Source of the DNA: Bremia lactucae
Taxonomy: Eukaryota > Oomycota > Peronosporomycetes > Peronosporales > Peronosporaceae
NCBI RefSeq assembly: GCF_004359215.1
Contig: NC_090619.1
Location: forward strand, 5,341,619 to 5,405,618
Reading direction: 5' to 3'
Length of the DNA stretch: 64,000 nucleotides
The notes beneath the pieces are model-generated. The model was given only the letters and a program-made list of their open reading frames with translations, had not been told where the DNA came from and searched no databases. Both the position numbers and the translations under genes were made by a program. Below are positions 11,838 to 22,010 of the stretch, in pieces (within the stretch, counting starts at the first letter, position 1; every line of letters starts with the position of its first letter).

Positions 11838-12316
11838 ATTGTCGTTTAAGGGAGGGGTGATGTAACGGGGTGTATCGTTACATGAAATTAACGCTTAAAT
11901 GTTGTTAATTAATATTTATCTAAAAGGTAGATAATATTTGGAGGATATTACTTTATATAGTAGTATTCAGAATTCTTATCCATAAATACGTATAGGCATT
12001 ATATCTATTTATTCCGCAGACTAATCAGCTGTAATAGTAATCAAAGGGAGTTACAAATAAGAAAGAGATAAGAATTCATTTACATGTTAAGTATTAGGTT
12101 ATAGTTATGTTAATATTTACAAAGATAGATTAAGAGACACTTAACTATATTAAATACAGTTTTCATTTTACCCTCTTAAGTCTACTTGTCATAAGAGAAG
12201 TCTTCCTCTGCACGTACAGTGTACGTCACCGAACGTAAGGCACCACTCACAACTGCAGCAGTGCGAAGTGGACTTGTACTGAAACAGTACAAGTCGTAGT
12301 GCCTCGTGACAGACAA

Positions 12317-13760
12317 GGTATTCCCATTTTTGAATTAAACGAATCTGAACAGGTTATGGTAGCATAGGTAGGAACTTCAGAAAACTCATACTGCTCGAAG
12401 CATTTTCCTAGTGCACATATTGGCCCACGGCACACCACACGAGCAAAGTAAGGGATTTTATGTTTCTGTGCATGACTCGCATTTGCTCCTGAGATAGCGG
12501 AGTATCATGATTTTGAATCTGGACTTTAGTGGCATGAGCTGCGCGAGTTTGTACATCACGGAAGTCTCTTGTGGAAACACTGATGTAGCCGATGAAGCCC
12601 TTCAGCTCTTGATGATGTGACGTTGTTAAAATGCATGCAATTCCTGGTGTACGTTGGAAAAATGATCTTTATGTGACAGCCAGGTGGTATATAGATAGGC
12701 CAGCATGTTCGGCAGTGTAGTATATGTTGAGTGCGCGCTTATCATGAGATTGGTGTACGCCTCCTCTAATTTCGAATAGATTACAGCTATCCAACTACAA
12801 GAATTCATTACAGCCATCCTCAGGTCCATAGTACTTACGACAATTTGCAAGAGCGTTATTCTGGATATGTTAAAGCAAAGAAGATTGGTTGAGGTGGGAA
12901 AATGTTATGTCAGTGCATTCTTTTGGGCTAATTCTCGGTCTGCTGTGGCAGCTGGTCGTTAATAGATCAAGCAGATGTCCGAGAGCCCAACATAGTCCGC
13001 TTCCCATTCCTGCTTGATAAAAGCAAGATCAACTGTGAAGTAAGTGCATTCTGAGTCGCTTTCATTTCAGGTCAATGATATACAGCACGGCATTTTGAGT
13101 CGATTTGTGTTATAAGTGCAGTCCATCAGAAAGTGTAAGGAAATCTGTGAAGTAGTTCCACAGATTTCGAGCTGGCATACAATAGGTGTGAGAGATGATA
13201 TGCTTCATCTTGCTTTGTTTTATAAACCCACTCTTCATGATGCCTATCATCCAATAGAGCGTCCAGTGGTTTGCTATTGCGAAGCTCTTTTACACGCAAC
13301 CGCTGGCGCTCGTTGTAGATTGTCCTTCCAATTGCTTCTGTGCTAGGATCTATTTGACGAAGGTTTGTGGCAACTTCTCTCGGCACAGCACCAGCCTTAA
13401 GAAGTTGTCACGTCAACATCTTTTGCTCTGCTTGAAGGCGTCGGGCAGTCGAATGACCACTCATGTTGTCTGAAGGTTCATGGTTATATTTCTTATTAAC
13501 CGTAGACGCCTTGATATACGCAACGGACAAATAGTCAATTGGCTCGCAGAGATTCGCTGCAACTTAAGTCCCGCTGATGCCCTTTGCCGGTAGGTACCAC
13601 CTCGATTGCATTTCAAAATTATCTTATTTTTGTCGGAACGAAGGGTAGACTGAGCATATCTTGCAGCATGAGCAAATTCGCGAACTACATCCATCAGGGC
13701 CATTGTGCTGGAATAGGATGCATTGGGTGGAGAAAGCATGGGAGAAGAGCCTGACAAAGA
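12317..13760 (-). pseudogene. MULE transposase, N-terminal and catalytic part
   Basis: From 13757 downward the minus strand gives an N-terminal zinc-binding-like segment (FAHAARYAQSTLRSDKNKI, CNRGGTYRQR), then 13386-13126 with GRTIYNERQRLR and SSKSVELLHRFPYTF, the block before the first catalytic Asp. After frameshifts follow WALGHL, a HIQNNALANCRKYYG block and MSFLKFLP-like residues. This order is that of oomycete MULEs. Several stops and frameshifts make it inactive. It is split from its C-terminus by the LTR element at 10524-12311. Confidence 0.75.
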
Positions 13761-13905
13761 TGACGGTAGAAATTGAGTGTATTATATAGAATGTATCGTG
13801 ATTGATATTGAGTGGTAGGACCTGATTGTTTATAAACAGTAGATCAACCCGTTTCAACACGATGATTTATTCACACCCATGTAAATAAATATGCGAAGTG
13901 CAATA

Positions 13906-16090
13906 CAGTAGAACCCCTCTAAAGTAATACGCTCTAAAGTAATAATACGTCCTAAGTAATAAAATTTCGTGGTCCCGAGTTGGGACTTAAGGTTAAAGTA
14001 ATATTTTGCCAAAGTAATAAAGTAATATTTTTTAAAGTCCCACTATTAGTAGACACATACCCCAAAAGTAATATATTAAGTTGTATCTAAAAAATTTTTT
14101 TTTCAAATAACTATACTTCTTTTGCCGCTTTTGAGAGAAATCGATGGAGAGTGACTTGCTTCTTTCCAGTAATCTGTATCCTTTCAAAATCGTCCAAAAC
14201 TTCATTCAGTTTCCTGTGAGTCGTGAAAGTATCACACTCCCTCTGCATGAAGTACAGTTTACACAACCTTATTGCATCAAGGACGTCCTTGGCTTTCACG
14301 GGGGCTGGCACTTCGCTATCATCCGCATCAGGAATCCCTCCTTCCACTTCTACAGGCAAAGACAATCCATGTTCTTCCATTGTTACTGCCACAATGTCTT
14401 CTACGTCAGGACTATAGGCGACCTCTCTCTCCAAGGGGTTGTTGAGGATGGCGTTGATGTCCATTGGATTGCGGTACAGTTGATCATTCTGTAACATCAG
14501 GTCATCTGCAACATTTGCGGGGGGTTCGGTCGCCCTAGCAGGAACTTGGATGTTCAAGCTTGATGTCCGAATTTCGCAGTGATTAAAATAGTTACGAATA
14601 GTTTCCTTGGTCACCATATTCCAGGCCTCCACAGCCCACACCATCGCCTTCAAAACATCCACTTTTTTATGCGCTTCCACATTGTCAAGTGTTTCATCCA
14701 GCTCCAATGCTCTTAGCAAGTTGCGATTGAAAATTTTCCTGCAAAAGGCCTTCAAAGTTCGAATAATGCCTGCATCACACGGCTGAATTCGGGAAGTTGT
14801 GTTGGGCGGCAGGTAAAGGATTTTAACATTGGCCAACTCCGGCAAGCTGTCAATTGGAACATGAGCAGGACAATTGTCCATAATCAGCAGCACCTGTCTT
14901 CTCCTCATCCTCCGATTAAACCATTGTAGCCATTCCAAAAACAATACACTGTTCATCCAAGCCTTCGGGTTTGCCCTGTAGTGGCAGCCAAGGTTCTGAC
15001 GATTGATATTTTTGAGACAACGGGGATTCAAGTATTTCCCAATCACCCAAAGTGGGACACGATCTGAGCCATCTCCGTTGGCACAAACAACAAAAGTTAG
15101 CCGTTCCTTGTTCTGCTTGCGGCCCTCCAGTTGCTTCGTTGCAAGTGAACGATCAGCCTAAAGTGAGGAGGCAATAAATTTTAGTATTTGAAGTTGCTTC
15201 CAAAGTGATTTCAACTGGCCCCGACATACCTGAAGTCGGTAAAACAAACCCGTTTCATCCATATTGTAGATATACTTCCATTCATACTGATCCAAAACTT
15301 CTCGAATTGCGGGTAAGGATTGCTCGAGTATCTCCAGGTTAACCGAACCGCTCTCCCCATGTCTCACTCGCTCTTTGATTCCATATCGAGCTTTGAACCT
15401 GTTCAACCAGCCATTGGAGAATTGAAACGTATTTGTGTCTTGATCGGGGTACAGTCTCTCCAAAAAAATCCTCCCCTTTTCTTTATAAAGTTCACCCGAG
15501 AGATCCATGACATCTTCGTAAGTTCGCACAAATTTGTAAAGTGCCTCTTCCATGAGAGGGTATTCTACAGTCTTCTGACGCTTCGCATCCATACTAATTT
15601 TTGCTCCGTCTCCTGCACCAGCTTTTTCACCTTGGGAGATCCAGTGCTCCTGCTGCTTGAGAATCTTGGAAATCGCAGCTTGACTGACAGTCATGCCAAA
15701 TTTCTCTACCACCCATTGTGCAATATCCTTCTGTGTTCCACTGGTATCACGCTTCCTTTTACTGATAGCTATGCGGATTTCATTAGTGATAGGAGCATGA
15801 GCAACCTTCAGGTGTGCTTTCGCCATTTTTTGTGTTAAGTTTGCAGTTCTTGCTTAGACGTTTAGATTTGCCGTTCCCGTTCTGTACTTCTTATAAATAT
15901 TTTAGTTTAGTTAAAGTGTCAAAGTTGAAGCTTCACGTCGAGGGTTAGGGTTAGGTAATGCGTCAGCTGCACATTGAGCTTCCTAAACGAAAATTTTCTG
16001 GAGAGAAGAGGTTGGCATCTAAAATAATAAAACGCATAAAGTAATATTACTCTTCGGTCCTAAGAGTATTACTTTAGAGGGGTTCTACTG
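13906..16090 (-). mobile_element. pogo/Tigger-like DNA transposon, apparently complete
   Basis: The terminal inverted repeats start CAGTAGAACCCCTCTAAAGT at both ends and stay identical for about 25 bp. They are flanked by TA on each side, the target duplication of the Tc1/mariner-pogo superfamily. The 2185-bp body encodes one transposase on the minus strand. Repeated AAAGTAATA-type motifs fill the left subterminal region (13918-14090) and recur at the right end. The perfect repeats and the intact gene indicate a young, possibly active copy. Confidence 0.92.
14111..15826 (-). CDS. pogo/Tigger transposase, one intron
   Basis: Two exons, 15826-15230 and 15157-14111, are separated by a 72-nt intron on the minus strand (GTATGT...TTTAG). 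Exon 1 is 199 whole codons and the joined protein is 547 residues. The N-terminus is a CENP-B/psq-like helix-turn-helix (GTQKDIAQWVVEKFGMTVSQ), followed by a second DNA-binding domain (residues about 85-160, FSNGWLNRFKARYGIKER). The DDE core has Asp190 (YNMDETG), Asp293 (IMDNCPAH) and Asp327 (QPCDAGI), a DD34D spacing. Function: cut-and-paste transposition of this element. Read without splicing, the frame stops just after the first Asp block, so the intron is needed for a full enzyme. No stop or frameshift is seen after splicing. Confidence 0.88.
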
Positions 16091-16202
16091 TACATGAGGC
16101 TTCTGATTGGATAATTCAAATCAAGTTCGCAGCGACGGTAATTGATTTCTTGCATGAGGTGGAAATAACCAAATAGTAGGTGGAAATAACATTTCCTATT
16201 TT

Positions 16203-16284
16203 AGTTTACTCGTTACCAAGTTGATTTATTTAAATTTACTCACTAACAAGTTGTTATTTAAATTTACTCATCATCAAGTTGACC
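16203..16284. repeat. Short imperfect tandem repeat
   Basis: Three imperfect copies of a roughly 30-bp unit built on TTTACTC...CAAGTTG lie between the MULE end and the 3' end of the receptor-kinase gene. No function is apparent. Confidence 0.6.
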
Positions 16285-16527
16285 GATATATACCGAGTAA
16301 TATCCAATACTGGCACTGAGAGACATTCCAACTTTGATGACAAGTAGCACTCGGAACCTTTTAACAACAAGCGACCATGAAAAGCATAATTTTTTTGCCA
16401 TGTACGAATCCTTTGGCGAGTATAATATCAACAATAAAAAGTTTTAAATTACTCGAAGTCACAATGCAAATCGTGGCCCTTCGATTTGGTCGTAGTACTA
16501 TTAAGGTTAACCAAAATCCCTTCCTTG

Positions 16528-19500
16528 CTATGCGTCAACGTCGTCCAAGACGTCGACTTTGCTTAATTCCTGACTAATTTGATCCAGAGCTTCAGGAGGT
16601 GGACCGCCGAGCAAAATTTGAGTGCATCGTGCTTGAAAACGACGACAGTACGCTGCCGGAGCCACGGCTGAGATTCCTCGTGCAGACTTGCCCAGCAACA
16701 CTTTACCTGCTTTTTCAAACTGTTTCTCCCAGTCCCATTGCTGAAGAATATCAATAATTCCTACATAATAGACTTCATGCTCCCCCAGAGGGGCAAGATT
16801 CATTCCACTCTCGCCAATATCTCGACTTGGAAACTCCTTCCCATCAACTTCACCAGGTCGCAAGTGGCACTTGTGAATCCCAATCAGCAACGAGTAGTCC
16901 ATAATACCCAGATCGCGTAGAAACTCACAGTCCAACACAATTTGTGCATGCAATTGCTCGGCAACGTGTCGACGCAAATCAAACGACCGACAGAGGTCCA
17001 AGTCTTTCAACACAACATCGGGGCGGTGGATATGAAACGCATTCGTCAAGTCACGAGGAGTGTCGGCAAGAGCACGAAACTCGTCACTTTCGTCATGAAT
17101 CCCAAAGAGATACGTGGCATCACACTCGGCGCAAGTGACGCGATCGCCTCGTTGAGGCCGTCGAGCTCGACGATCGACCCACGATCCTTTCACATCGTAC
17201 TTTTCTGTAATCGTTGCTGTATGATGCTCGTGATGCAAGACATTGGACATGACGGCAAAATAAAAGTTGCGTCCGTATAGACGAACGCGATGGCATCCAA
17301 AGAAACGAATCAAACGCGAATGGCGATTTGCAGTCACGTAGCGTGCGTACGCGGGGGCCATTTCTACTAAGGCACGACATTCCTTGTCTTTCAAGCTCTT
17401 TACAAGCAACGAATTGTCGCCCGAATAAAACATAAAGGCGCCACTCGAGCCCGCACTAACGCGTTCTTTGGCCGTTGTTCGAAAACTCGCCAAATACTTT
17501 TCATCCGACAACCCAAATGCAAGACGTATGGCTCGAAACGCACGAGGAGCATAGTCGACAAAGACTTTGGGTTTCGGATCGTCGGGTAAGAATTCCCGTG
17601 TGACGGCACTCGTCGAGGCAAGCGGTGGATCCGTGCTTCCACTTCGACTACGAAAGACGCCTCGTCCTTGAATTATCGCCGACGTGGCAGTACGACGCAA
17701 GCCTGCAAACACAGCGGATCGCGTCGGTCGTGACTCCGGTTCGTCAATCGACGAATGCGTGCTTTGGAGTTCAATCTCTTGTTCAAAGAGCTCAAATGGA
17801 ACTTGCGAGACGGGATACAGCGAGTTGCGTTGATACGACAAGGCACTGCTTGTGAATGGGCGAGTTCGCGTACGTCGTGGGGTTGCACTTCCGTGACTTC
17901 GACTTGGCTCAAAAGCCAGACGAGAACGCCTCTTGGTCGCTGAATCCAGTGTCGACATCGTAGTAAACGACGTTGGACGGGGAAGAGAGACACTTTGTCG
18001 AGAATGTAGTGGCTCTACACCTTGTTGTGGTTTACAATACAGTCGCGGGGACGACACAATCGTCACGTTCTGAACGTGCGAGATAAAGGAACTATTCACC
18101 AACGTCGAATCACGCTCCGCTCCTACTAACAAGGTCGTGTTCACGCTACCTCGTTCTTGATCGCTCGCTCCTTCGACTCCCTCAGGCTCTACCGCTTGCG
18201 CTTCTTTGGCTCGTTCGGCTGCGCGTAAAATCGCCTTGGTGATACCACAAACGGTGTAATAAATAATCTCACGTTGCAACGTTTCATTCGATTGTGATGT
18301 TTCATACAAACCCACCGTAGACGCACCATACGAAGACGAAGACGATCGACTCGATCGCGCATTTCGAAGCGGATCCACAATGGGTAAAAGAATTGGCAAC
18401 GACGGACAGTCCTGTGGATTGAAAGCGCTTCGAGTCGATACGTTCGTGTGAGTGTCCATATCTAAACGAGTCGACGAAAGCGACAAGAGAAGCGATTCCT
18501 GCAACGTACGTAGACCTGCTTCCATATCCTGTTCCGTGACGGATTCCAACGTTGCTGGATCCATAGAGGGTGCTGGAACGTGGCCACTTGAACATTCGGA
18601 CGACGATGCCGAGTGCGACGACGACGATGGAGCAATTGAAGGCGTTTCGTCATTCTCTTTACACTCGTGAAAGCCACAAAAGAGATACTCGAGAACACAG
18701 CAGGGTTTGTTCACACAAAGCCATACGGCCGCCGTGACAAATCCTTTGCCTGTTGAAACATAGCGAAACCACGCTTCCAAGACATGTTGTCCATTGCGTC
18801 TTGACTCGCCTTCGATCTGAAGATACGCCAAAGCGCGTCGATTCGATCGATAGAGACAAAAGACGACCAATAGAACGAGCCACATGACATTCAATGCATG
18901 GACGTAGATGGTCATGCGCTTCATGAGTCGACGTCGAGCTTTGAGCGCAATAATCGTGCCACTAGTGGACCGCCACCATCCTAGAATCAGACTCAATTGC
19001 GCTGCAACGACGACAAACACGACAATCGCAGCGACAACGCCCCAAAACGCCACGTTCAGTGCTTGCCACTGACGAATGCGTTGAGTTTGAGACGCACTGG
19101 ACTCGTGGGCGTCCGATGGAAGCAAAGGGAGACTAAGTGTGACCATTCGACAGATTTCCGCATCCGTGAGTCGATATTTGCGTTGCAAGAGTGTTGAAAA
19201 GAGCACACATGGAGTAACCACACTACTAATGACAAACGAGAGACCCCAGACGAGAACATGGTACAGCACGAGTTGCCGCTTGTAGCTTGCAAAAGGGTTC
19301 GACACGGACACGAAAAGGTGGAAAATTGCGGCGCCCGACCATCCCACGCCCGTGAGAAGCAAAAATAACTCGAGACTCACAGAAATACTGCACGGCACGA
19401 TAGACATTGCGCGACACGTGCCATCCGTGACACGACAGAACGTCAGCACTTGAAAAAGGGTCAGCACCGCAAGTGCACATTCACTCATGGCTACAAAAGC

Positions 19501-20247
19501 AAGCAATTCATTGGGTTGTCGTCGACAAGCTCGTCGTCGTATAAATGACACGAGAATTGTAAACGTCGACACAATACTGAGACTTGTGCCAAATAGCACA
19601 GGGGCCATGGCAACTGGCACGAGGCAACTAATGGCAAACCAGCCACTAAAAAGCAAGAAAACCACACTAAATAAAGACACTTTCTTCCATCGTCGTCGCC
19701 AATGACGCCATTTTGCAAATGTTCCCGGCAATTCCGTCTTGTCGGTCTGTGGGACTTGGTCCATGGGGATTGACGTTGTGGTAGCTGGCACATGCAAGTG
19801 ACTTGACGATCGCGGGTCCACTGACGTGGATGCTGAGGTAGACGTACGACCTGTGGCCCCGAGGATCGCGGACAAGGCATGGGAGTGACGATGACGACGC
19901 CCAATGCCTTCGGCTGCGAGCAAGTCGCCGTCTTGAGCGCTCGTACAACTTGGTGTCAAGACAGCTTGATACTTTGGACTTGAAACGATGCTTGCAATGT
20001 CGGGGACGGGACTTGGAGGACCCAGCAGTGCTGACATCCCGCACGGTTGTACGAGACAAAGTACGGATTCACGCGCACTAGCGTTTGAGCTTACGATTAC
20101 GAAACTAAAGTTGTCGTCACGAGCCAGATATCTGGATCTCGACCCTCTCCACGTTGCTTGATCAGATGGAGAAATACAATCGAAGGAAACCACTGCACCC
20201 GACTCGAGAGCCGCATGACTTTTCGAGCCTTTCTGCCCTTTTTCCAA
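16528..20247 (-). CDS. GPCR-phosphatidylinositol phosphate kinase fusion (GPCR-PIPK, GK)
   Basis: A single uninterrupted frame of 1239 residues. Residues 1-190 are Ser/Thr-rich and probably cytosolic or a leader. About seven to eight hydrophobic helices lie between about 191 and 525 (for example SLFSVVFLLFSGWF, FVVVAAQLSLILGWW, WLVLLVVFCLYR), then a long polar linker of about 350 residues. The C-terminal PIPK domain spans about 894-1200: GSSGAFMFYS (G-loop), LLVKSLKDKE (ATP-binding Lys), YDVKGSW, VLKDLDL and IMDYSLLIGIH, ending with YYVGIIDILQQ and ISAVAP. Known family: GPCR-PIPKs are characteristic of oomycetes and Dictyostelium and are proposed to couple an extracellular signal directly to phosphoinositide synthesis. 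The ligand and lipid product cannot be told from sequence. It looks intact. Confidence 0.93.
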   Translation of the reverse strand: MEKGQKGSKSHAALESGAVVSFDCISPSDQATWRGSRSRYLARDDNFSFVIVSSNASARESVLCLVQPCGMSALLGPPSPVPDIASIVSSPKYQAVLTPSCTSAQDGDLLAAEGIGRRHRHSHALSAILGATGRTSTSASTSVDPRSSSHLHVPATTTSIPMDQVPQTDKTELPGTFAKWRHWRRRWKKVSLFSVVFLLFSGWFAISCLVPVAMAPVLFGTSLSIVSTFTILVSFIRRRACRRQPNELLAFVAMSECALAVLTLFQVLTFCRVTDGTCRAMSIVPCSISVSLELFLLLTGVGWSGAAIFHLFVSVSNPFASYKRQLVLYHVLVWGLSFVISSVVTPCVLFSTLLQRKYRLTDAEICRMVTLSLPLLPSDAHESSASQTQRIRQWQALNVAFWGVVAAIVVFVVVAAQLSLILGWWRSTSGTIIALKARRRLMKRMTIYVHALNVMWLVLLVVFCLYRSNRRALAYLQIEGESRRNGQHVLEAWFRYVSTGKGFVTAAVWLCVNKPCCVLEYLFCGFHECKENDETPSIAPSSSSHSASSSECSSGHVPAPSMDPATLESVTEQDMEAGLRTLQESLLLSLSSTRLDMDTHTNVSTRSAFNPQDCPSLPILLPIVDPLRNARSSRSSSSSYGASTVGLYETSQSNETLQREIIYYTVCGITKAILRAAERAKEAQAVEPEGVEGASDQERGSVNTTLLVGAERDSTLVNSSFISHVQNVTIVSSPRLYCKPQQGVEPLHSRQSVSLPRPTSFTTMSTLDSATKRRSRLAFEPSRSHGSATPRRTRTRPFTSSALSYQRNSLYPVSQVPFELFEQEIELQSTHSSIDEPESRPTRSAVFAGLRRTATSAIIQGRGVFRSRSGSTDPPLASTSAVTREFLPDDPKPKVFVDYAPRAFRAIRLAFGLSDEKYLASFRTTAKERVSAGSSGAFMFYSGDNSLLVKSLKDKECRALVEMAPAYARYVTANRHSRLIRFFGCHRVRLYGRNFYFAVMSNVLHHEHHTATITEKYDVKGSWVDRRARRPQRGDRVTCAECDATYLFGIHDESDEFRALADTPRDLTNAFHIHRPDVVLKDLDLCRSFDLRRHVAEQLHAQIVLDCEFLRDLGIMDYSLLIGIHKCHLRPGEVDGKEFPSRDIGESGMNLAPLGEHEVYYVGIIDILQQWDWEKQFEKAGKVLLGKSARGISAVAPAAYCRRFQARCTQILLGGPPPEALDQISQELSKVDVLDDVDA

Positions 20248-20865
20248 CGGCTTTCTCTACAGAGTGCAGGTGAAGTGTGCCGACATATTGCTGGTTACAG
20301 GTTTTCTGATGCGGTGGTTTGCTGAAAAGATGCATTGATGGAGTTTTTGACCAATTAGGAGACCTAGTGTTTTTGGAGAGCGTTACCAGTGCTTGGTGAT
20401 CGTCACTAACGCAAAAAAAAAAACGCAGTAATTTTTTCGTTAGTGAACGCAAACCAAATTTCGATATGATTTTGCATGCACAATAATTTATACCTCCGTT
20501 AAATTGAAACATAAAAAACGTTACTTTAGTACTCGATTGCTTCGGTTATTTCTCCGGTGAGCGGATGTTACTATCGAGGTTACACTGTTAAATCTCACGT
20601 AGATAGATAGCTTCATGGCTATCTGGGTAGGGAAGGTTGACCCATTATTATCATGTGCTAGAAGTCTGCAATCTTGAAAGCCAGGAATGTCTCGGCGGTA
20701 ATTCGCGGTTCTAGAGGTAACGGGTCTCCGCTGAACTCTAGTGTAAATACTTCAATACAGGCATGTAATCTAGCCCATGAAGCACTGTTGCCGCGCCTCT
20801 AAGCGAAGTCATACAATTGACGTAGGCCCGTTGTCCAGAAGCGTTCAGTTAAATCTCTCGTCGTT
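20248..20865. other. Intergenic, promoter side of GPCR-PIPK
   Basis: Holds the upstream region of the GPCR-PIPK gene (transcribed leftward). No coding frame or repeat is recognised before the direct repeat that begins near 20866. Confidence 0.4.
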
Positions 20866-21131
20866 ATGCATGTCGACATCACGACACATGTTCTTGCATC
20901 ATGTTACACTGTATTTGTTGGCTGCTGATGAAACTTTATTGCTTGTCTATTATGCAAACGAATCAACGGGCGCTGTTAGCTGCTTGTTTAAAAAACAAGA
21001 AAGTTAGTTTTTTCGTCAATATGGCACTAATGTGAAAGGATCAGTGGCTACTTAAAAATCTAACGTCGTATGGCGTCGCGGAAGCTGAATGGCTCATCAT
21101 CATCGTTGCTGGTTAGGGGGCTACCAATACC
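20866..21131 (+). repeat. Diverged direct repeat, copy 1
   Basis: Blocks CACATGTTCTTGCATCAT, TTGCTTGTCTATTATGC, GTGAAAGGATCAGTG and ATGGCGTCGCGGAAGCTGAA recur in the same order about 480 bp downstream, each copy ending in CTACCAATAC. The repeat lies between the GPCR-PIPK gene and the effector gene. No protein is apparent. Confidence 0.75.
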
Positions 21132-21350
21132 ATGTCTAACATATACGGCCACGTCTGGTAGTTTCCTACGGTGACGCGCGTACTTCTGGCCAAAATTCCG
21201 AGTACGGACGGGCATATGTCGTCTGTCTGTCTATGACCGCTACATTTTCCCTCTACATCGTTGAAGGCGATTAAAAATTTGGACGTTTATGTATGATAAT
21301 GGATCATATGGTTTGACTGTTGTTTCTCTATCCTGGATCTCGGCTTGTCG

Positions 21351-21607
21351 TTTCATCGACATAAAGTTCACGTCTTAATGCATATCACATGTTCTTGCAT
21401 CATACTTTTAGTTAACTACTGACGAAACTTTACTGCTTGTCTATTATGCGAGGGCGCTGTTTGCTGCTTGTTTTTATAAACAAAAAAAGTTAACTTTCCT
21501 TCGTCAATGTGTAACCTGTGTGAAAGGATCAGTGACAGATTAAAAAAAATTAATGTCATATGGCGTCGCGGAAGCTGAAGGGACTCATCATCATCCTACC
21601 AATACTA
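21351..21607 (+). repeat. Diverged direct repeat, copy 2
   Basis: Second copy of the unit at 20866-21131, with small insertions and deletions (for example, the segment around the poly-A/T tract near 21480 differs). It ends about 400 bp upstream of the effector start. Confidence 0.75.
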
Positions 21608-22010
21608 CGCAATCAATCCGACTAATTTGCCAATTAAAGCACTGCATAACCTCAATAAGAAATCGTAGAGATCGCAAATCAAAATGAAGCCCATTTCTAC
21701 ACATTACCTTGAATTATGACCAATGTGGATGCACTTAGTATTAACAAATGATTTGCAAAATACTAGGTGACAGTCACTAGAGAAAAGCACTGAATCTTCA
21801 TGATAAAGAGCCATCCTCGATCGCATGCCGATCATACTCTGGCTCCGAATTTCTCAGATGGGTCCCTTATCTTCTACGCTTTGTACGCGTTGACTTGACA
21901 GAATTTACTATAATTGTGCTATCCACGAAACGAACGGTTGCAAATTTCCTTTCGAGTTGTGAGTCTTAGTGGTTTCTCGTCATCCTCAAGAAACGCGTAC
22001 GCACGTGAAC

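Larger units (their letters stand above)
10524..12311 (+). mobile_element. LTR retrotransposon, family A, with assembly gap
   Basis: The 5' LTR (10524-10976) and 3' LTR (11861-12311) are about 450 bp each and roughly 90% or more alike by eye. The element is flanked by a perfect 5-bp duplication GACAA (10519-10523, 12312-12316). A primer site lies at 10979, a gag start follows, 100 unknown bases interrupt it, and a purine tract (TTAAGGGAGGGGTGA) precedes the 3' LTR. The true internal length is hidden by the gap, so the missing pol could be absent in reality or lost in assembly. It interrupts the MULE transposase. Confidence 0.9.
9450..16142 (-). mobile_element. MULE carcass with nested insertions
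   Basis: The ends carry an inverted repeat of about 45 bp at roughly 80% identity: 9450-9494 reads ATTACCGTCGCTGC...ACTTGAT...AAGCC, and 16142-16094 read backward is the same pattern. Between them, pieces of one Mutator-like transposase read on the minus strand in the right order: N-terminus near 13.7 kb, C-terminus near 10.2 kb. It is interrupted by a solo LTR (9661-10117), an LTR retrotransposon (10519-12316 with its target duplication) and a pogo element (13906-16090). A 9-bp target duplication at the outer ends is not visible, so the exact limits are inferred. Confidence 0.55.

Noticed and set aside
19491..19904. Minus-strand frame of 137 codons inside the GPCR-PIPK gene
   Set aside because: It lies wholly within the 1239-residue frame in another phase, has no protein-like composition and is explained by the Arg/Ser-rich coding bias of the real gene.
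21969..22010. Upstream ATG as effector start
   Set aside because: It would place 14 polar residues before the hydrophobic signal-peptide core; the second ATG gives a normal signal peptide.
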